Shown in pieces: positions 25,786 through 34,469 of a DNA stretch of 64,000 nt. Under the pieces are notes generated by a model. That model saw only the letters and a list, made by a program, of their open reading frames with translations. It did no database searches and was not told the origin of the DNA. This DNA is from Ensifer sp. LC11 (GTDB taxonomy: Bacteria > Pseudomonadota > Alphaproteobacteria > Rhizobiales > Rhizobiaceae), in contig NZ_MBSO01000067.1 of assembly GCF_001695835.1 (NCBI RefSeq), positions 167,714 through 231,713 on the forward strand. Direction: 5' to 3'. The translations under genes were made by a program, and so were the position numbers. The stretch's first letter is position 1. Every line of letters begins with the position of its first letter.

Positions 25786-27147
25786 ATGACGATCCATCAA
25801 AAGCCGGAGGAAGCCGCAGTCGAAATCAAGGCATCGACCGGGCTGCGCGAGGCCGGCTCGCGGCTGCATGCCGAAACGCTGGCGCTTCACGGCGGCAGCT
25901 ATCGCTTCGATCCGGTGAGCGGCGCCGTCGCCGTGCCGATCTACCAGACGACCTCCTACCAGCTTCCCGGCACCGATGGCGCCGACAAGCTTTTTGCTCT
26001 GGAGGCTGCGGGCCATCTCTATACCCGCGTCTCCAATCCGACGCAGGACGCCTTTGAGCAAAGGCTGGCGGAAATCGAAGGCGGGGCCGCGGCACTTGCA
26101 CTCGGTTCCGGCCAGGCGGCATCTGCCTTCGCCCTCCTCAACCTGGCACGTGCCGGCGATAACGTGGTCAGTGCCGCCGGCCTTTATGGCGGCACCTGGG
26201 CGCTGTTTGCCGCAACGCTGAAGAGCTTCGGTATCGAGGTCCGCTTCGTCGACGCCGCCGATCCCGAAGCCTTTGCCCGCGCGACGGACGACAGGACGCG
26301 GGCCTACTATGCCGAATCCCTGCCGAACCCGAAGCTCGACGTCTTCCCGATCGCGGAAGTTGCTGATGTCGGAAAGCGTTTTGGCATCCCATTGATCATC
26401 GACAACACCGCAGCACCTCTGACGATCCGCCCCTTTGATCATGGGGCCGCGGTGGTCGTCTATTCGACGACGAAATATATCGGCGGCCACGGAACCTCGA
26501 TCGGCGGCGCAATCATCGACAGCGGCAGCTTTCCCTGGCACGAGCATGCGGCGCGCCACCCGAACCTGCACGAGCCGGATCCGAGCTACCAGGGCAAGAC
26601 CTGGTTCGAAAAGGCGGCCGCGATCGCCTTCCATCCCTATATCCTGCGCGCCCGTGCGGTGCTTTTGCGCGATCTCGGCGCCGCCATCAGCCCATTGAAC
26701 GCATTCCAGTTCATTCAGGGCCTGGAGACGCTGCCGCTCAGGATCAGGCAGCACAACGAGAATGCGATCAAGGTCGCAGAGTTCCTCAGCACCCACCCGA
26801 AGGTGGCGCGGGTGATCTTTCCGAAGTTCCAGGAAGGCGAGGCGAAGGCCCGAGCCGAGAAATATCTGCTGAACGGCCACTACGGCGCGCTCGTCGGCTT
26901 CGAGTTAAAGGACGGGCGCGACGCCGGACGCCGCTTCATCGACGCGCTGAAGCTGCTTTATCATGTCGCCAACATCGGTGATGCGCGCTCGCTCGCCATC
27001 CATCCGGCAACGACGACACATTCGCAGCTGTCGGAAGAGGATCAACTCAAGACCGGCGTGACGCCAGGCTATGTGCGGCTGTCGATCGGTATCGAGCATC
27101 CCGAAGACATTATCGCCGATATCAAGCAGGCGATCGACGCCGCCTGA
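25786..27147 (+). CDS. O-acetylhomoserine sulfhydrylase (MetY/MetZ-like)
   Basis: This 453-aa PLP enzyme of the Cys/Met metabolism family has an N-terminal ETLALHGGSYRFDPVSGA, VPIYQTTSYQL, the SNPTQDAFEQRLAEIEGG block, and the PLP lysine in YSTTKYIGGHGTSIGG. It adds sulfide (or methanethiol) to O-acetylhomoserine to give homocysteine (or methionine), the assimilation step after sulfur release. A GGAG site precedes the ATG. It is separated from the oxygenase gene by a 103-nt gap of tandem repeats but has the same direction. Members also act on O-acetylserine, so substrate choice is open. Confidence 0.9.
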   Translation: MTIHQKPEEAAVEIKASTGLREAGSRLHAETLALHGGSYRFDPVSGAVAVPIYQTTSYQLPGTDGADKLFALEAAGHLYTRVSNPTQDAFEQRLAEIEGGAAALALGSGQAASAFALLNLARAGDNVVSAAGLYGGTWALFAATLKSFGIEVRFVDAADPEAFARATDDRTRAYYAESLPNPKLDVFPIAEVADVGKRFGIPLIIDNTAAPLTIRPFDHGAAVVVYSTTKYIGGHGTSIGGAIIDSGSFPWHEHAARHPNLHEPDPSYQGKTWFEKAAAIAFHPYILRARAVLLRDLGAAISPLNAFQFIQGLETLPLRIRQHNENAIKVAEFLSTHPKVARVIFPKFQEGEAKARAEKYLLNGHYGALVGFELKDGRDAGRRFIDALKLLYHVANIGDARSLAIHPATTTHSQLSEEDQLKTGVTPGYVRLSIGIEHPEDIIADIKQAIDAA

Positions 27148-27326
27148 TCAAAAGCTGTCTTCGTCGTTGCCGCGGGCTCGCCCTGTTGGTTTGGGCCCGC
27201 GAAGCCATTATGGTTTGGGAATTGATCGGTGGGCCCCCGTCCGGTTTCGTGCCACAAGATGCTGTCATTCGAGAACCGAGGGCCGACGGCGGCGCATATC
27301 GGGCCGCGCCCAGGGAGGCGAAAACA

Positions 27327-28352
27327 ATGAGCAAGAACACCCAGATCCTGCTGGCCGCCCGGCCAGCCGGTCGGCCAGTACCGAGCGATTTCCGCATTGC
27401 TGAAACGGCTGTACCCGAACCGGCCGAGGGCGAGGTTCTGCTGAAAATCCTCTACCTCTCGCTCGATCCCTACATGCGTGGCCGCATGAATGCCGGCCGC
27501 TCCTACGCCAAGCCGGTTGAGATCGGCGCGGTGATGGAAGGCGGAACGGTCGCCCGTGTCGTGCGCTCCCGCCATCCGGAATTCAGTGACGGTGACTTCG
27601 TGCTCTCGCATTCCGGCTGGCAGAGCTACGCCTTGTCCCGCGGCACCGATCTGCGCAAGCTCGATCCGGCGGCGGCCCCGCTTTCAACTGCGCTTGGCAT
27701 TCTCGGCATGCCTGGTTTCACCGCCTATGCGGGACTGCTGACCATCGGCAAGCCGAAGCCGGGCGAAACGGTGGTGGTGGCAGCCGCCAGCGGCGCCGTC
27801 GGCTCGGCGGTCGGTCAGATCGCCCGCATCAAGGGTGCGCGCGCGATCGGCATTGCAGGTGGTGCCGACAAATGCGCCTTTGTTCGCAATGTGCTCGGCT
27901 TCGACGCGGTGATCGACCATCGCGCACCGGATTTCGCCGAGCAATTGGCCGCGGCCTGCCCCAGCGGTATCGACGTCTATTTCGAGAATGTCGGCGGCCA
28001 TGTCTGGGACGCGGTTTTCCCGCTGCTCAATGATTTTGCCCGCGTGCCTGTCTGCGGTCTGATCGCCCACTACAACCAGCCCGCCGGCGCTCAGGAGGGC
28101 GGCGACCGGCTGCCGGGCGTGATGCGCGAGGTCCTCAGCCGGAGCCTGCTCATCCGCGGCTTCATCCAGCGTGAATTCGCCGATCAGCGGCCGGCGTTCT
28201 ACCAAGAGATGGCCGGCTGGATCAAAAGCGGCGAGGTCCGCTACCGGGAAGATATCGTCGACGGGATCGAGAATGCGCCAAGCGCCTTCATCGGTTTGCT
28301 TGACGGCTCCAACTTCGGCAAGCTGGTGGTCCGGGTCGCAGCCGAAAGCTGA
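27327..28352 (+). CDS. NADPH-dependent zinc-free alcohol dehydrogenase-like reductase
   Basis: This 341-aa protein is a medium-chain dehydrogenase/reductase of the NADP-dependent leukotriene B4 12-hydroxydehydrogenase type (similar to CurA). It has an LSLDPYMRGRMNAGRSY segment, the nucleotide-binding AAASGAVGSAVGQIARIKGAR and ENVGGHVWDAVFPLL. No structural zinc cysteines are visible. Such enzymes reduce the double bond of enones. The ATG at 27327 has a GGGAGGCG site. It follows the sulfhydrylase by 179 nt and may or may not belong to that operon. It ends 22 nt from the convergent regulator gene. Confidence 0.85.
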   Translation: MSKNTQILLAARPAGRPVPSDFRIAETAVPEPAEGEVLLKILYLSLDPYMRGRMNAGRSYAKPVEIGAVMEGGTVARVVRSRHPEFSDGDFVLSHSGWQSYALSRGTDLRKLDPAAAPLSTALGILGMPGFTAYAGLLTIGKPKPGETVVVAAASGAVGSAVGQIARIKGARAIGIAGGADKCAFVRNVLGFDAVIDHRAPDFAEQLAAACPSGIDVYFENVGGHVWDAVFPLLNDFARVPVCGLIAHYNQPAGAQEGGDRLPGVMREVLSRSLLIRGFIQREFADQRPAFYQEMAGWIKSGEVRYREDIVDGIENAPSAFIGLLDGSNFGKLVVRVAAES

Positions 28353-28374
28353 ACCAACGCCTTCGCGCCGGTGG

Positions 28375-30150
28375 TTACGGCAAGCCGGCCATATGTATTC
28401 CGGCCTTGCTTAAACCGTCATGGAGCAGCGCAATGAGCTCCGGCGCATAACCGCGCGCTGCGAGTTCCTTTTCGAACGGCTGCGTTGCGCCAACTTTGCT
28501 CCAGCGCAACCCGTCAAAGGCGCTTGTCGCCTCCCGTGTCAGCCCGAGCTGGCCCGCCGCGGCCATGCGCAGCAGGTTGACTGCGGTATCGGCCGGGTTG
28601 GCAAGCTGCCGCGCCCGCCTCAGCGCCTCGCGGTATCGGCCGTTTCGGTAGTCTTCGAGCGCCAAGGTGAGCGCCGCGTCGTGATGGAGGTAATCGCAAC
28701 CGGCCTGCGCCGCCCGCGCCAGACCAAGCCCCTCCGAATACTGTCCGCTAACGAACAACAAAAGGCCGAGCCGAGCCGGAATGGCATCATCGAGCGGATT
28801 GAGTACCGCGGCGCGGCGACCGGACAGGAACGCAGCTTCCGTGTCGCCCGCCGCAAAGCGCGCCTGCATCTGTGCAACGTAGCTCTGGCTCGACTGCGGC
28901 GCCAACGCGACGGCCTTGTCCGCAAGCTTCACGGCGCGTTCGGCCACCGGTGGAGCGGCGCGCGCTTCGCCGGTGGCGACCAGAACCATGGCCAGGCTTG
29001 CCAGTACGTCGGGGTCGGCAGCCTGATAGGTCACCGACTGTTCGAGGCAGGCATGGGCCGAAGCCAGCGCCTCAGGTTCGATCCGCGCCAGAGCAACATC
29101 CGCCAGAAGCACGCAGCCATAGCCGATTGACGGCGTGGTCAGTTGTCGCGCTGCTTCCAGGCTGACGATGACACCTTCCTCTCCGGCAAGCGAAAGGGCG
29201 AGCCGCGAAAGCAGTTTTTCCTGTATCTCTTGCGCGTCGCCGCTATCGATCGCCGCCTTTGAGGTACCGGCTCTCAGTGCCTCGTTGCTTTGCACATCAA
29301 TGACCTGCCACGAGAGTTCATGCCTGCGTACGTCGGCGCTGTAGGCAATCGAAAGCCTGTATTCCTTGCTCCCCTTCAGCTTGACCGGCGACGCCGACGG
29401 AACCCAGCCGGTAACTGAGGCGACATCGACGCCCGCCGACGCCGGTTGCGCTAGGGTGCGGACAGCGGAAAACTGCGAGAGCGCGTGAACCAGATAGTCA
29501 CCGGCCTTCCTCTGCGTTTCGTCGTCGACGCCACTGCGTGCGGGAACCTCGACAACGATCGTCGGCTTGGCCGTGAGCACCGGCTCCCAGGGCAGACGGT
29601 CGACAACGGACACGTAAAGAGCGGCCGCTATCGCGACGAAGCCCAGTCCAAGGGCAGCAACCCTGCCGAGCGGAAGACGGCTCTGCGACGAGGCGGGCGG
29701 TTCCATCGGCGATACGTTGATCTGTTCGTTTGCCGCTTCTGCGGGAGGTGTCGGAACCTCGGGTAAGCTTCGCAGAGGCTCGCCACCGAACACGAAGTGC
29801 GGCACGTAATTGCCCTTTGGGAGCTCGATGCGAAGCTCCGCTTTTTCACCCAGCGCCTCATAGTATTGCGCCAGCGCAGCACGCAGCCGCGAAGCCTCGA
29901 CACGCACGATCGGATCGGTCGCCGGATCGAAGGAGGTGGGTCGTCCGAAGACGTCAATAGCGATGGTGTAGGCTTTTACCTGGCTCGAGCGGCCGGCGAA
30001 GAACTCGTCAACCAGGTATCGCAGAAGCTTGCGATGACGTTCGGTTGCGTGAAACTGACTATCGGCAAGAATACGCTCAAGAACCGCACGTGCCTCGCAT
30101 TCGGCAACGGCACTGCAAACCACCTGACCCGCATTTCTGCTGGCTTCCAT
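28375..30150 (-). CDS. TPR-containing regulator with winged-helix-like N-terminus
   Basis: This 591-aa protein begins MEASRNAGQVVC. Its N-terminal domain (LLRYLVDEFFAGRSSQVKAY, then DPIVRVEASRLRAALAQYY, then LPKGNYVPHF) is a DNA-binding-like module frequent in rhizobial TPR/cyclase-type regulators. A hydrophobic segment (VAALGLGFVAIAAALYVSVV) suggests it is membrane-anchored. A TolB-like central part and TPR-like repeats follow (about 350-590). It is a relative of the SARP-like protein at 16633 by layout, not necessarily by close homology. I chose the start at 30150 because a GGGAG site precedes it. No clear target is visible; it may regulate itself or nearby genes. Confidence 0.75.
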   Translation of the reverse strand: MEASRNAGQVVCSAVAECEARAVLERILADSQFHATERHRKLLRYLVDEFFAGRSSQVKAYTIAIDVFGRPTSFDPATDPIVRVEASRLRAALAQYYEALGEKAELRIELPKGNYVPHFVFGGEPLRSLPEVPTPPAEAANEQINVSPMEPPASSQSRLPLGRVAALGLGFVAIAAALYVSVVDRLPWEPVLTAKPTIVVEVPARSGVDDETQRKAGDYLVHALSQFSAVRTLAQPASAGVDVASVTGWVPSASPVKLKGSKEYRLSIAYSADVRRHELSWQVIDVQSNEALRAGTSKAAIDSGDAQEIQEKLLSRLALSLAGEEGVIVSLEAARQLTTPSIGYGCVLLADVALARIEPEALASAHACLEQSVTYQAADPDVLASLAMVLVATGEARAAPPVAERAVKLADKAVALAPQSSQSYVAQMQARFAAGDTEAAFLSGRRAAVLNPLDDAIPARLGLLLFVSGQYSEGLGLARAAQAGCDYLHHDAALTLALEDYRNGRYREALRRARQLANPADTAVNLLRMAAAGQLGLTREATSAFDGLRWSKVGATQPFEKELAARGYAPELIALLHDGLSKAGIHMAGLP

Positions 30151-30303
30151 GATGCGCTCCCAACTGCCCACAACCCCAAAGAGAGTGCAACGCGAGACGA
30201 ACTCTAGACGAGAGCCCCTGTGGCGCAAAGAAGAATATTGCACCGTTACAAAATATTTTTGTCAAACAATGGGATCATTTCAGATTGGAACAGGAACCTT
30301 GAT

Positions 30304-30332
30304 AAAAACCCATAGAATTCTCGTGGGTTTTT
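30304..30332 (-). terminator. Intrinsic terminator after the orphan small gene
   Basis: The stem pairs AAAAACCCA (30304-30312) with TGGGTTTTT (30324-30332) around an 11-nt loop. On the minus strand the stem ends in a run of T, 37 nt beyond the stop codon of the gene at 30369. It could also work on the plus strand. Confidence 0.7.
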
Positions 30333-30368
30333 CATCAATCCGATAGGTTCGTGAGAGACATTTGTTAA

Positions 30369-30755
30369 TCACAACGGATTAGGTTCGTGTCCGCTATCCG
30401 CGATACAGACAGAAATGACCTCTTCTTCAATCTCGCGACAGATCAATTCATACTCCGAGATCATCGAATGATCCAGAGCGTCGCGACGCCTTTGCCGATC
30501 GAGCATAGAGCTCGCTTCCTCGTAAGCTTCGCAGAGGCTCGCCAAGGACAGGTTCTTGGCGCTGAGCAGTTGCAGCTGCCCGCGCAACGCCGGTAGCTTG
30601 AGCATAAGCTTCAGAAGTCCCCGCTGAACGGCCGCGTTGGGCATTGTTTCCCACCCATCTGAATGACCATCGATGCTCGTGCCATGCATCAGCCCGATAT
30701 CCCTGCCCGCAATTTCCAAAGGTGCCAGCGACGACCAGACACCTTCCCTGGGCAA
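30369..30755 (-). CDS. Orphan small gene of unknown function
   Basis: The frame is open from 30932, but the regulatory motif at 30850 would then lie inside the coding region. A TTG at 30755, 9 nt after a GGAG site, gives 128 aa (PREGVWSSLAPLEIAGRDIG after the start) and places the motif 95 bp upstream, as at the other sites. The protein is alpha-helical, with Leu/Lys/Arg-rich helices (GLLKLMLKLPALRGQLQLL, then AYEEASSMLDRQRRRDALDH) and an acidic C-terminus. I recognise no family. The start is uncertain. An intrinsic terminator follows, which supports a real transcript. Confidence 0.5.
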   Translation of the reverse strand: MPREGVWSSLAPLEIAGRDIGLMHGTSIDGHSDGWETMPNAAVQRGLLKLMLKLPALRGQLQLLSAKNLSLASLCEAYEEASSMLDRQRRRDALDHSMISEYELICREIEEEVISVCIADSGHEPNPL

Positions 30756-31129
30756 AAAATCGGCTCCGCCGATCGGCGCGCTGCGGCCAAGTTTGGCCGC
30801 CGCCCACCTCTCCTTCGGGTAACAGCGTGGCACGAATGCCGATTTCCGGAAGTACGTAACAGTAACATTAGCCTCAGGTGATTGACGCCCAGGGATCATC
30901 GCCCATTGGAGCATCTCTTTAATGCTTCGCAAGACCGCTCCCTGCCTGCGGTCGTCCTGCTACCAGCCAACGCCACGAGGATCGTCAGAACCCGGCCGAT
31001 CCGAGATGCAATGCCACCTGATCCGCGGCCCGCCGAGAGACCACCTTCACCATGGCAAGGCAAATCCGCGCCAGCGTTCCACGAGATCGGCGGCTGGCGC
31101 ACCGGCGCCAATGGAACGGGTAACCCGTC
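30756..31129. other. Intergenic region before orphan gene
   Basis: This 374-nt stretch contains the regulatory motif at 30850-30867. I see no other gene in it; the open frames on either strand are Arg/Pro-rich and have no motifs. A small palindrome (ACGGGT, A, ACCCGT at 31116-31128) lies beside the stop codon of the HAD gene. Confidence 0.45.
30850..30867 (-). promoter_or_regulatory. Putative operator, GTTAC motif, site 2
   Basis: In gene direction it reads TGTTACTGTTACGTACTT, matching the other sites. It is 95 bp upstream of the proposed TTG start of the orphan gene. Confidence 0.55.
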
Positions 31130-32197
31130 TTATTTTTCGAAGGCGTAGATCTTGCGCCAGTCGGCTTTCATGTCGACCAGCAACCAGTTCCTCTGTTCGG
31201 CCTCGGTCAGCGCCTTGTCCAGTTTCCCGACGGGCGACTGCCGGTCATAGGCCCATTCGCGCTCACCGTCCGTGTGGTGCACGATCAGGCCGAAGCGTGG
31301 ACCGGAGCCCGCCGTTACCCACCGCAGCATCTCGTAGTCACCGTCGGAATTGCCGGCTGCGAAGATCGGCCGCCGGCCGATGAAGGTGTTGATGCCGACA
31401 GGCTTGCCTGGGCCGTCATCGATAAAGTCGACCTTGGGCTCACGGTTCAGCGCCGGCGTGTCGCCGTCGAGCGTGTATTTCGTCACGATACTGCTGCCGA
31501 CGACCTGTTCGGGCGGAATGCCATACATCTGTTCGGTCATGGGCCGCATGAACTCGATGCCGCCACCGGAGACGATGTAGGTCTTGAAATCGTTTGCTCT
31601 GAGATAGTCGAGCAATTCACGCATCGGCAGATAGGTAATTTCGTTGTAGGGGCGATCAAAGCGCGGATGTTTGGCGGTCGCGAACCAGTCCTTGACCGTC
31701 TTGGTAAATTCGTCCGTCGTCATGCCGGCATGCGTTGCCATGACAAGCTCAACGGCGCCTTTCTCGCCGGAAGCGGCAACGCCGGCCATGTCGCCCTTCA
31801 ACAGCGACGCGAACGGCTCCTTGTCTTTCCAATCCGGATGCTCAGGCGCCAGCGCCTTGACGCGATCGGCGGCAAACATCGCCTGAAAATAGTTCGGCTG
31901 CTCCGTCCAGAGCGTGCCGTCATTGTCGAAGACGGCGATGCGCTCCTCCTTCGCGACGAAATCCGCGCCACCCTCGCTGGTCACACGGGTGACAAAATCA
32001 ACGATCGCGGTCTTCGCGTCACCGTCATTCCAGGACGGGAGTTCGTCGGCGGGCGCATCGGCCGCGACGAGGGCGATTGGCGGTGCAAATGCCGTGGCGA
32101 GCAGAAGCAGGAAACCCGCGAACCTGGAGCGGCGTCGGCTTTGCCGGCCGGCCGCATCGGGCACGGAACTGGAACGCATTGCAATTGCCGTCATCAT
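31130..32197 (-). CDS. Exported HAD-superfamily phosphatase
   Basis: This 355-aa protein has an export signal (RRRSRFAGFLLLLATAFAPPIALVAADA; the twin Arg may also fit Tat). It shows HAD motif I (AVFDNDGTLW, with the nucleophile Asp), motif II (TYIVSGGGIEF) and an acidic motif IV-like region (FAAGNSDGDYEMLRW). HAD phosphatases hydrolyse phosphate monoesters. It probably works in the periplasm. It follows the FGE-like gene by 38 nt on the same strand, so the two are an operon under the motif at 33294. The substrate is unknown. Confidence 0.82.
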   Translation of the reverse strand: MMTAIAMRSSSVPDAAGRQSRRRSRFAGFLLLLATAFAPPIALVAADAPADELPSWNDGDAKTAIVDFVTRVTSEGGADFVAKEERIAVFDNDGTLWTEQPNYFQAMFAADRVKALAPEHPDWKDKEPFASLLKGDMAGVAASGEKGAVELVMATHAGMTTDEFTKTVKDWFATAKHPRFDRPYNEITYLPMRELLDYLRANDFKTYIVSGGGIEFMRPMTEQMYGIPPEQVVGSSIVTKYTLDGDTPALNREPKVDFIDDGPGKPVGINTFIGRRPIFAAGNSDGDYEMLRWVTAGSGPRFGLIVHHTDGEREWAYDRQSPVGKLDKALTEAEQRNWLLVDMKADWRKIYAFEK

Positions 32198-32235
32198 GCA
32201 TCCTCCTTGCGGGAACTTTGAATCCAGAAACCGGA

Positions 32236-33207
32236 TCAGCGCCGACGAATGCAGCGAAACCCGATATGGGTCGTCGCGGCGTTTTCCTCATGCGCATGCC
32301 GCGCCGCCGGCCGGTAGCGCCGGCAATAGTTGGGCGCGCAGAGATGCGAACCACCCTTCACCACCCGGCGGGCAATGTGGATCGTCGGCTGTCGCGGGTC
32401 GAAACTCGCCTCCTTGCCGCCACCACGAGGGTTGGACGGAATGCAGCAGCTTTTCTGCGCCGGCGCCGGATGGTTGGTCGACCAAAAGTCGCTGGTCCAC
32501 TCCCAGACGTTGCCGATCATGTCGAAGAGGCCATATCCGTTGGGCGGGAAGCTTGCGACCGGCGAGGTGCGGTCGAAACCGTCGGGCTTCAGATTTTCGG
32601 TCGGGAACGCGCCGTGCCAGGTATTGGCCATGAAGCGTCCCTCGGGCACCAGCTCGTCGCCCCAGGCAAACTCAGAACTTTCGAGCCCGCCCTTGGCCGC
32701 AAACTCCCACTCAGCCTCCGTCGGCAGGTCCTTGCCCGCCCATTCGGCATAGGCTCTGGCGTCCAGATAGGAAACCTGGACCACCGGATGGTCGAGCTTG
32801 CCGCGAATGTTGCTCTGCCGCCCATAGGGACGGCGCCAGTCGGCACCGAACTTGTAGTTCCACCATTGCGAGGGGTCGCTGCTGGTCACCTTCTTCGGCG
32901 GATCGAAGATGACCGAACCCGCACGCATCATCTCCGGCAGACCTCCGGGATAATCCTTCGGGTCCGGAGCCTTCTCCGCCTCGGTCACGTAGCCAGTCGC
33001 CTCGACGAAGGCCGCGAATTGCCGATTGGTGACGGGCGTTACGTCGATCCAGAAGCCGTCCACCTTCACCGGATGTGCCGGTGCTTCCTCCGGATAGTGT
33101 TTGTCCGAACCCATGAGAAAGGTCCCGCCCTCGATCCAGATCTGCTCACGCGCGCTGATGGCCGCCGGCGTTTCGTTGACAAGGGGCATTTTCGGGGACA
33201 TTTGCAT
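32236..33207 (-). CDS. Formylglycine-generating enzyme (sulfatase-modifying factor)
   Basis: This 323-aa protein belongs to the FGE-sulfatase (SUMF1) family. It carries GGTFLMGSDKHYPEEAPAHPV, LPTEAEWEFAAKGG, GLFDMIGNVWEWTSD and the catalytic cysteine pair Cys290 and Cys295 in LCAPNYC. The enzyme oxidises the active-site Cys of a sulfatase to formylglycine, using copper and oxygen. A sulfatase with the matching CxAxR site lies at 40067. I start at the ATG at 33207 (GGGAGA site upstream). The frame is open further, to a TTG at 33294 inside the motif, so a longer start is less likely. The divergent MoxR operon begins 274 bp away. Confidence 0.9.
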   Translation of the reverse strand: MQMSPKMPLVNETPAAISAREQIWIEGGTFLMGSDKHYPEEAPAHPVKVDGFWIDVTPVTNRQFAAFVEATGYVTEAEKAPDPKDYPGGLPEMMRAGSVIFDPPKKVTSSDPSQWWNYKFGADWRRPYGRQSNIRGKLDHPVVQVSYLDARAYAEWAGKDLPTEAEWEFAAKGGLESSEFAWGDELVPEGRFMANTWHGAFPTENLKPDGFDRTSPVASFPPNGYGLFDMIGNVWEWTSDFWSTNHPAPAQKSCCIPSNPRGGGKEASFDPRQPTIHIARRVVKGGSHLCAPNYCRRYRPAARHAHEENAATTHIGFRCIRRR

Positions 33208-33293
33208 GAGGCTTTCATCTCCCAGGGCATCGTCGGCAGGCCGCTGCGCGAACATAAGGCTGAAACAGGCTAACGCCATTTGCTTCCGGCCCA

Positions 33294-33315
33294 AAGTACG
33301 TAACCGTTACGAAGG
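33294..33315 (-). promoter_or_regulatory. Putative operator, GTTAC motif, site 3
   Basis: In the direction of the FGE gene it reads CTTCGTAACGGTTACGTACTT, an almost symmetric GTAAC-GTTAC core. It is 87 bp from the FGE start. It is paired with site 4, 64 bp away and facing the opposite gene. Confidence 0.65.
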
Positions 33316-33378
33316 CGTGCGACGCGCGCCAGATCTCACCCGGTCACCAGCGCAGTGCCCCGACTGGCCGATCGGGCC

Positions 33379-33399
33379 TTCGTTACTGTTACGTTCTTT
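33379..33399 (+). promoter_or_regulatory. Putative operator, GTTAC motif, site 4
   Basis: In the direction of moxR it reads TTCGTTACTGTTACGTTCTT. It is 83 bp from the moxR start and oriented to it as the other sites are to their genes. Confidence 0.65.
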
Positions 33400-33481
33400 C
33401 CATTTTCTCCGATTTAACAATAAGCTCCACTACGGTTCATGATGACCGATGTCGCCGGCCTGGCAAGGGAGCAGGAAACTC

Positions 33482-34453
33482 ATGGGTGCACGCGACGATA
33501 TCCAGCAGCTCGGCAAGCGTATCGGCGAAGCGATCATCGGCCAGGAGGGCATGATCGAGCGGCTGCTGCTGGGGCTCCTCAGCAACGGCCACCTGCTGGT
33601 CGAAGGGTTGCCCGGGCTCGCCAAGACGCGCGCGATCAAGAGCATGGCCAAAAACCTCGATGCGGAGCTTTCGCGCATCCAGTTCACACCCGACCTTTTG
33701 CCCGCCGACATCACCGGGTCCGAGGTTTATTTTTCCGAAGGCGGCAAAGGCGCGTTCCAGTTCCAGGAGGGGCCTATCTTCGCCAACCTCATCCTCGCCG
33801 ACGAGGTAAACCGCGCCCCGGCCAAGGTGCAATCGGCCTTGCTCGAAGCGATGGAGGAACGCCAGGTTACCATTGGTGGCAAAAGCCATGTGCTGCCTGA
33901 TCTGTTCCTGGTGATGGCGACCCAGAACCCGATCGAACAGGAAGGCACCTACCCCCTGCCCGAAGCGCAGCTCGACCGCTTCCTCATGCATATCCAGGTA
34001 GACTACCCGGACGCAGCGTCCGAGGCCGACATCATGCGGCTCGTGCGATCCGAGGAGATCCACACGAAATCCAACAACCATGCGACGGAGAAACTCGCCC
34101 AGGATGCCGTGTTCGCAGCGCGCAAGGAGATTTCGGCGATTACCGTTTCGGAAGCGATCGAGAACTACATCGTCGCACTGGTCATGGCGACCCGCTACCC
34201 CGACAAGCTCGACAAGGATCTTGCCAAGTGGCTTCAGGTCGGCGTCAGTCCACGCGGCGTGATCGGCCTCGACAAGGTTTCGCGTGCGCATGCCTGGCTG
34301 AACGGCCGCGATTTCGTGACCCCTGACGATGTGCAGGCAAGCGTACACGACGTCTTTCGCCACCGGTTGGTGCTGTCCTACGAGGCGCATGCCGGCGGTA
34401 CCACCGCCAATCAGGTGATCGACCGCATCGTCGAACTCGTCGCGGTCGCCTGA
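33482..34453 (+). CDS. MoxR-family AAA ATPase
   Basis: This 323-aa AAA+ ATPase has Walker A (GLPGLAKT, residues 42-49), Walker B (LILADEVNRAP) and sensor 1 (VMATQNPIEQEGTYPLPEAQLDRF). MoxR proteins are thought to act as chaperones that help von Willebrand factor A proteins assemble or gain metal. The start is the ATG at 33482 with an AGGAA site; an in-frame upstream codon adds 11 residues. It is the first of six tightly packed genes in the Bat (Bacteroides aerotolerance-type) layout, with regulatory site 4 upstream. Confidence 0.92.
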   Translation: MGARDDIQQLGKRIGEAIIGQEGMIERLLLGLLSNGHLLVEGLPGLAKTRAIKSMAKNLDAELSRIQFTPDLLPADITGSEVYFSEGGKGAFQFQEGPIFANLILADEVNRAPAKVQSALLEAMEERQVTIGGKSHVLPDLFLVMATQNPIEQEGTYPLPEAQLDRFLMHIQVDYPDAASEADIMRLVRSEEIHTKSNNHATEKLAQDAVFAARKEISAITVSEAIENYIVALVMATRYPDKLDKDLAKWLQVGVSPRGVIGLDKVSRAHAWLNGRDFVTPDDVQASVHDVFRHRLVLSYEAHAGGTTANQVIDRIVELVAVA

Positions 34454-34469
34454 GGATGGAGGTTCGCCG

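Noticed and set aside
31116..31128. Small palindrome next to the HAD phosphatase stop codon as a terminator
   Set aside because: The stem is only 6 bp and no T-run follows on the minus strand.
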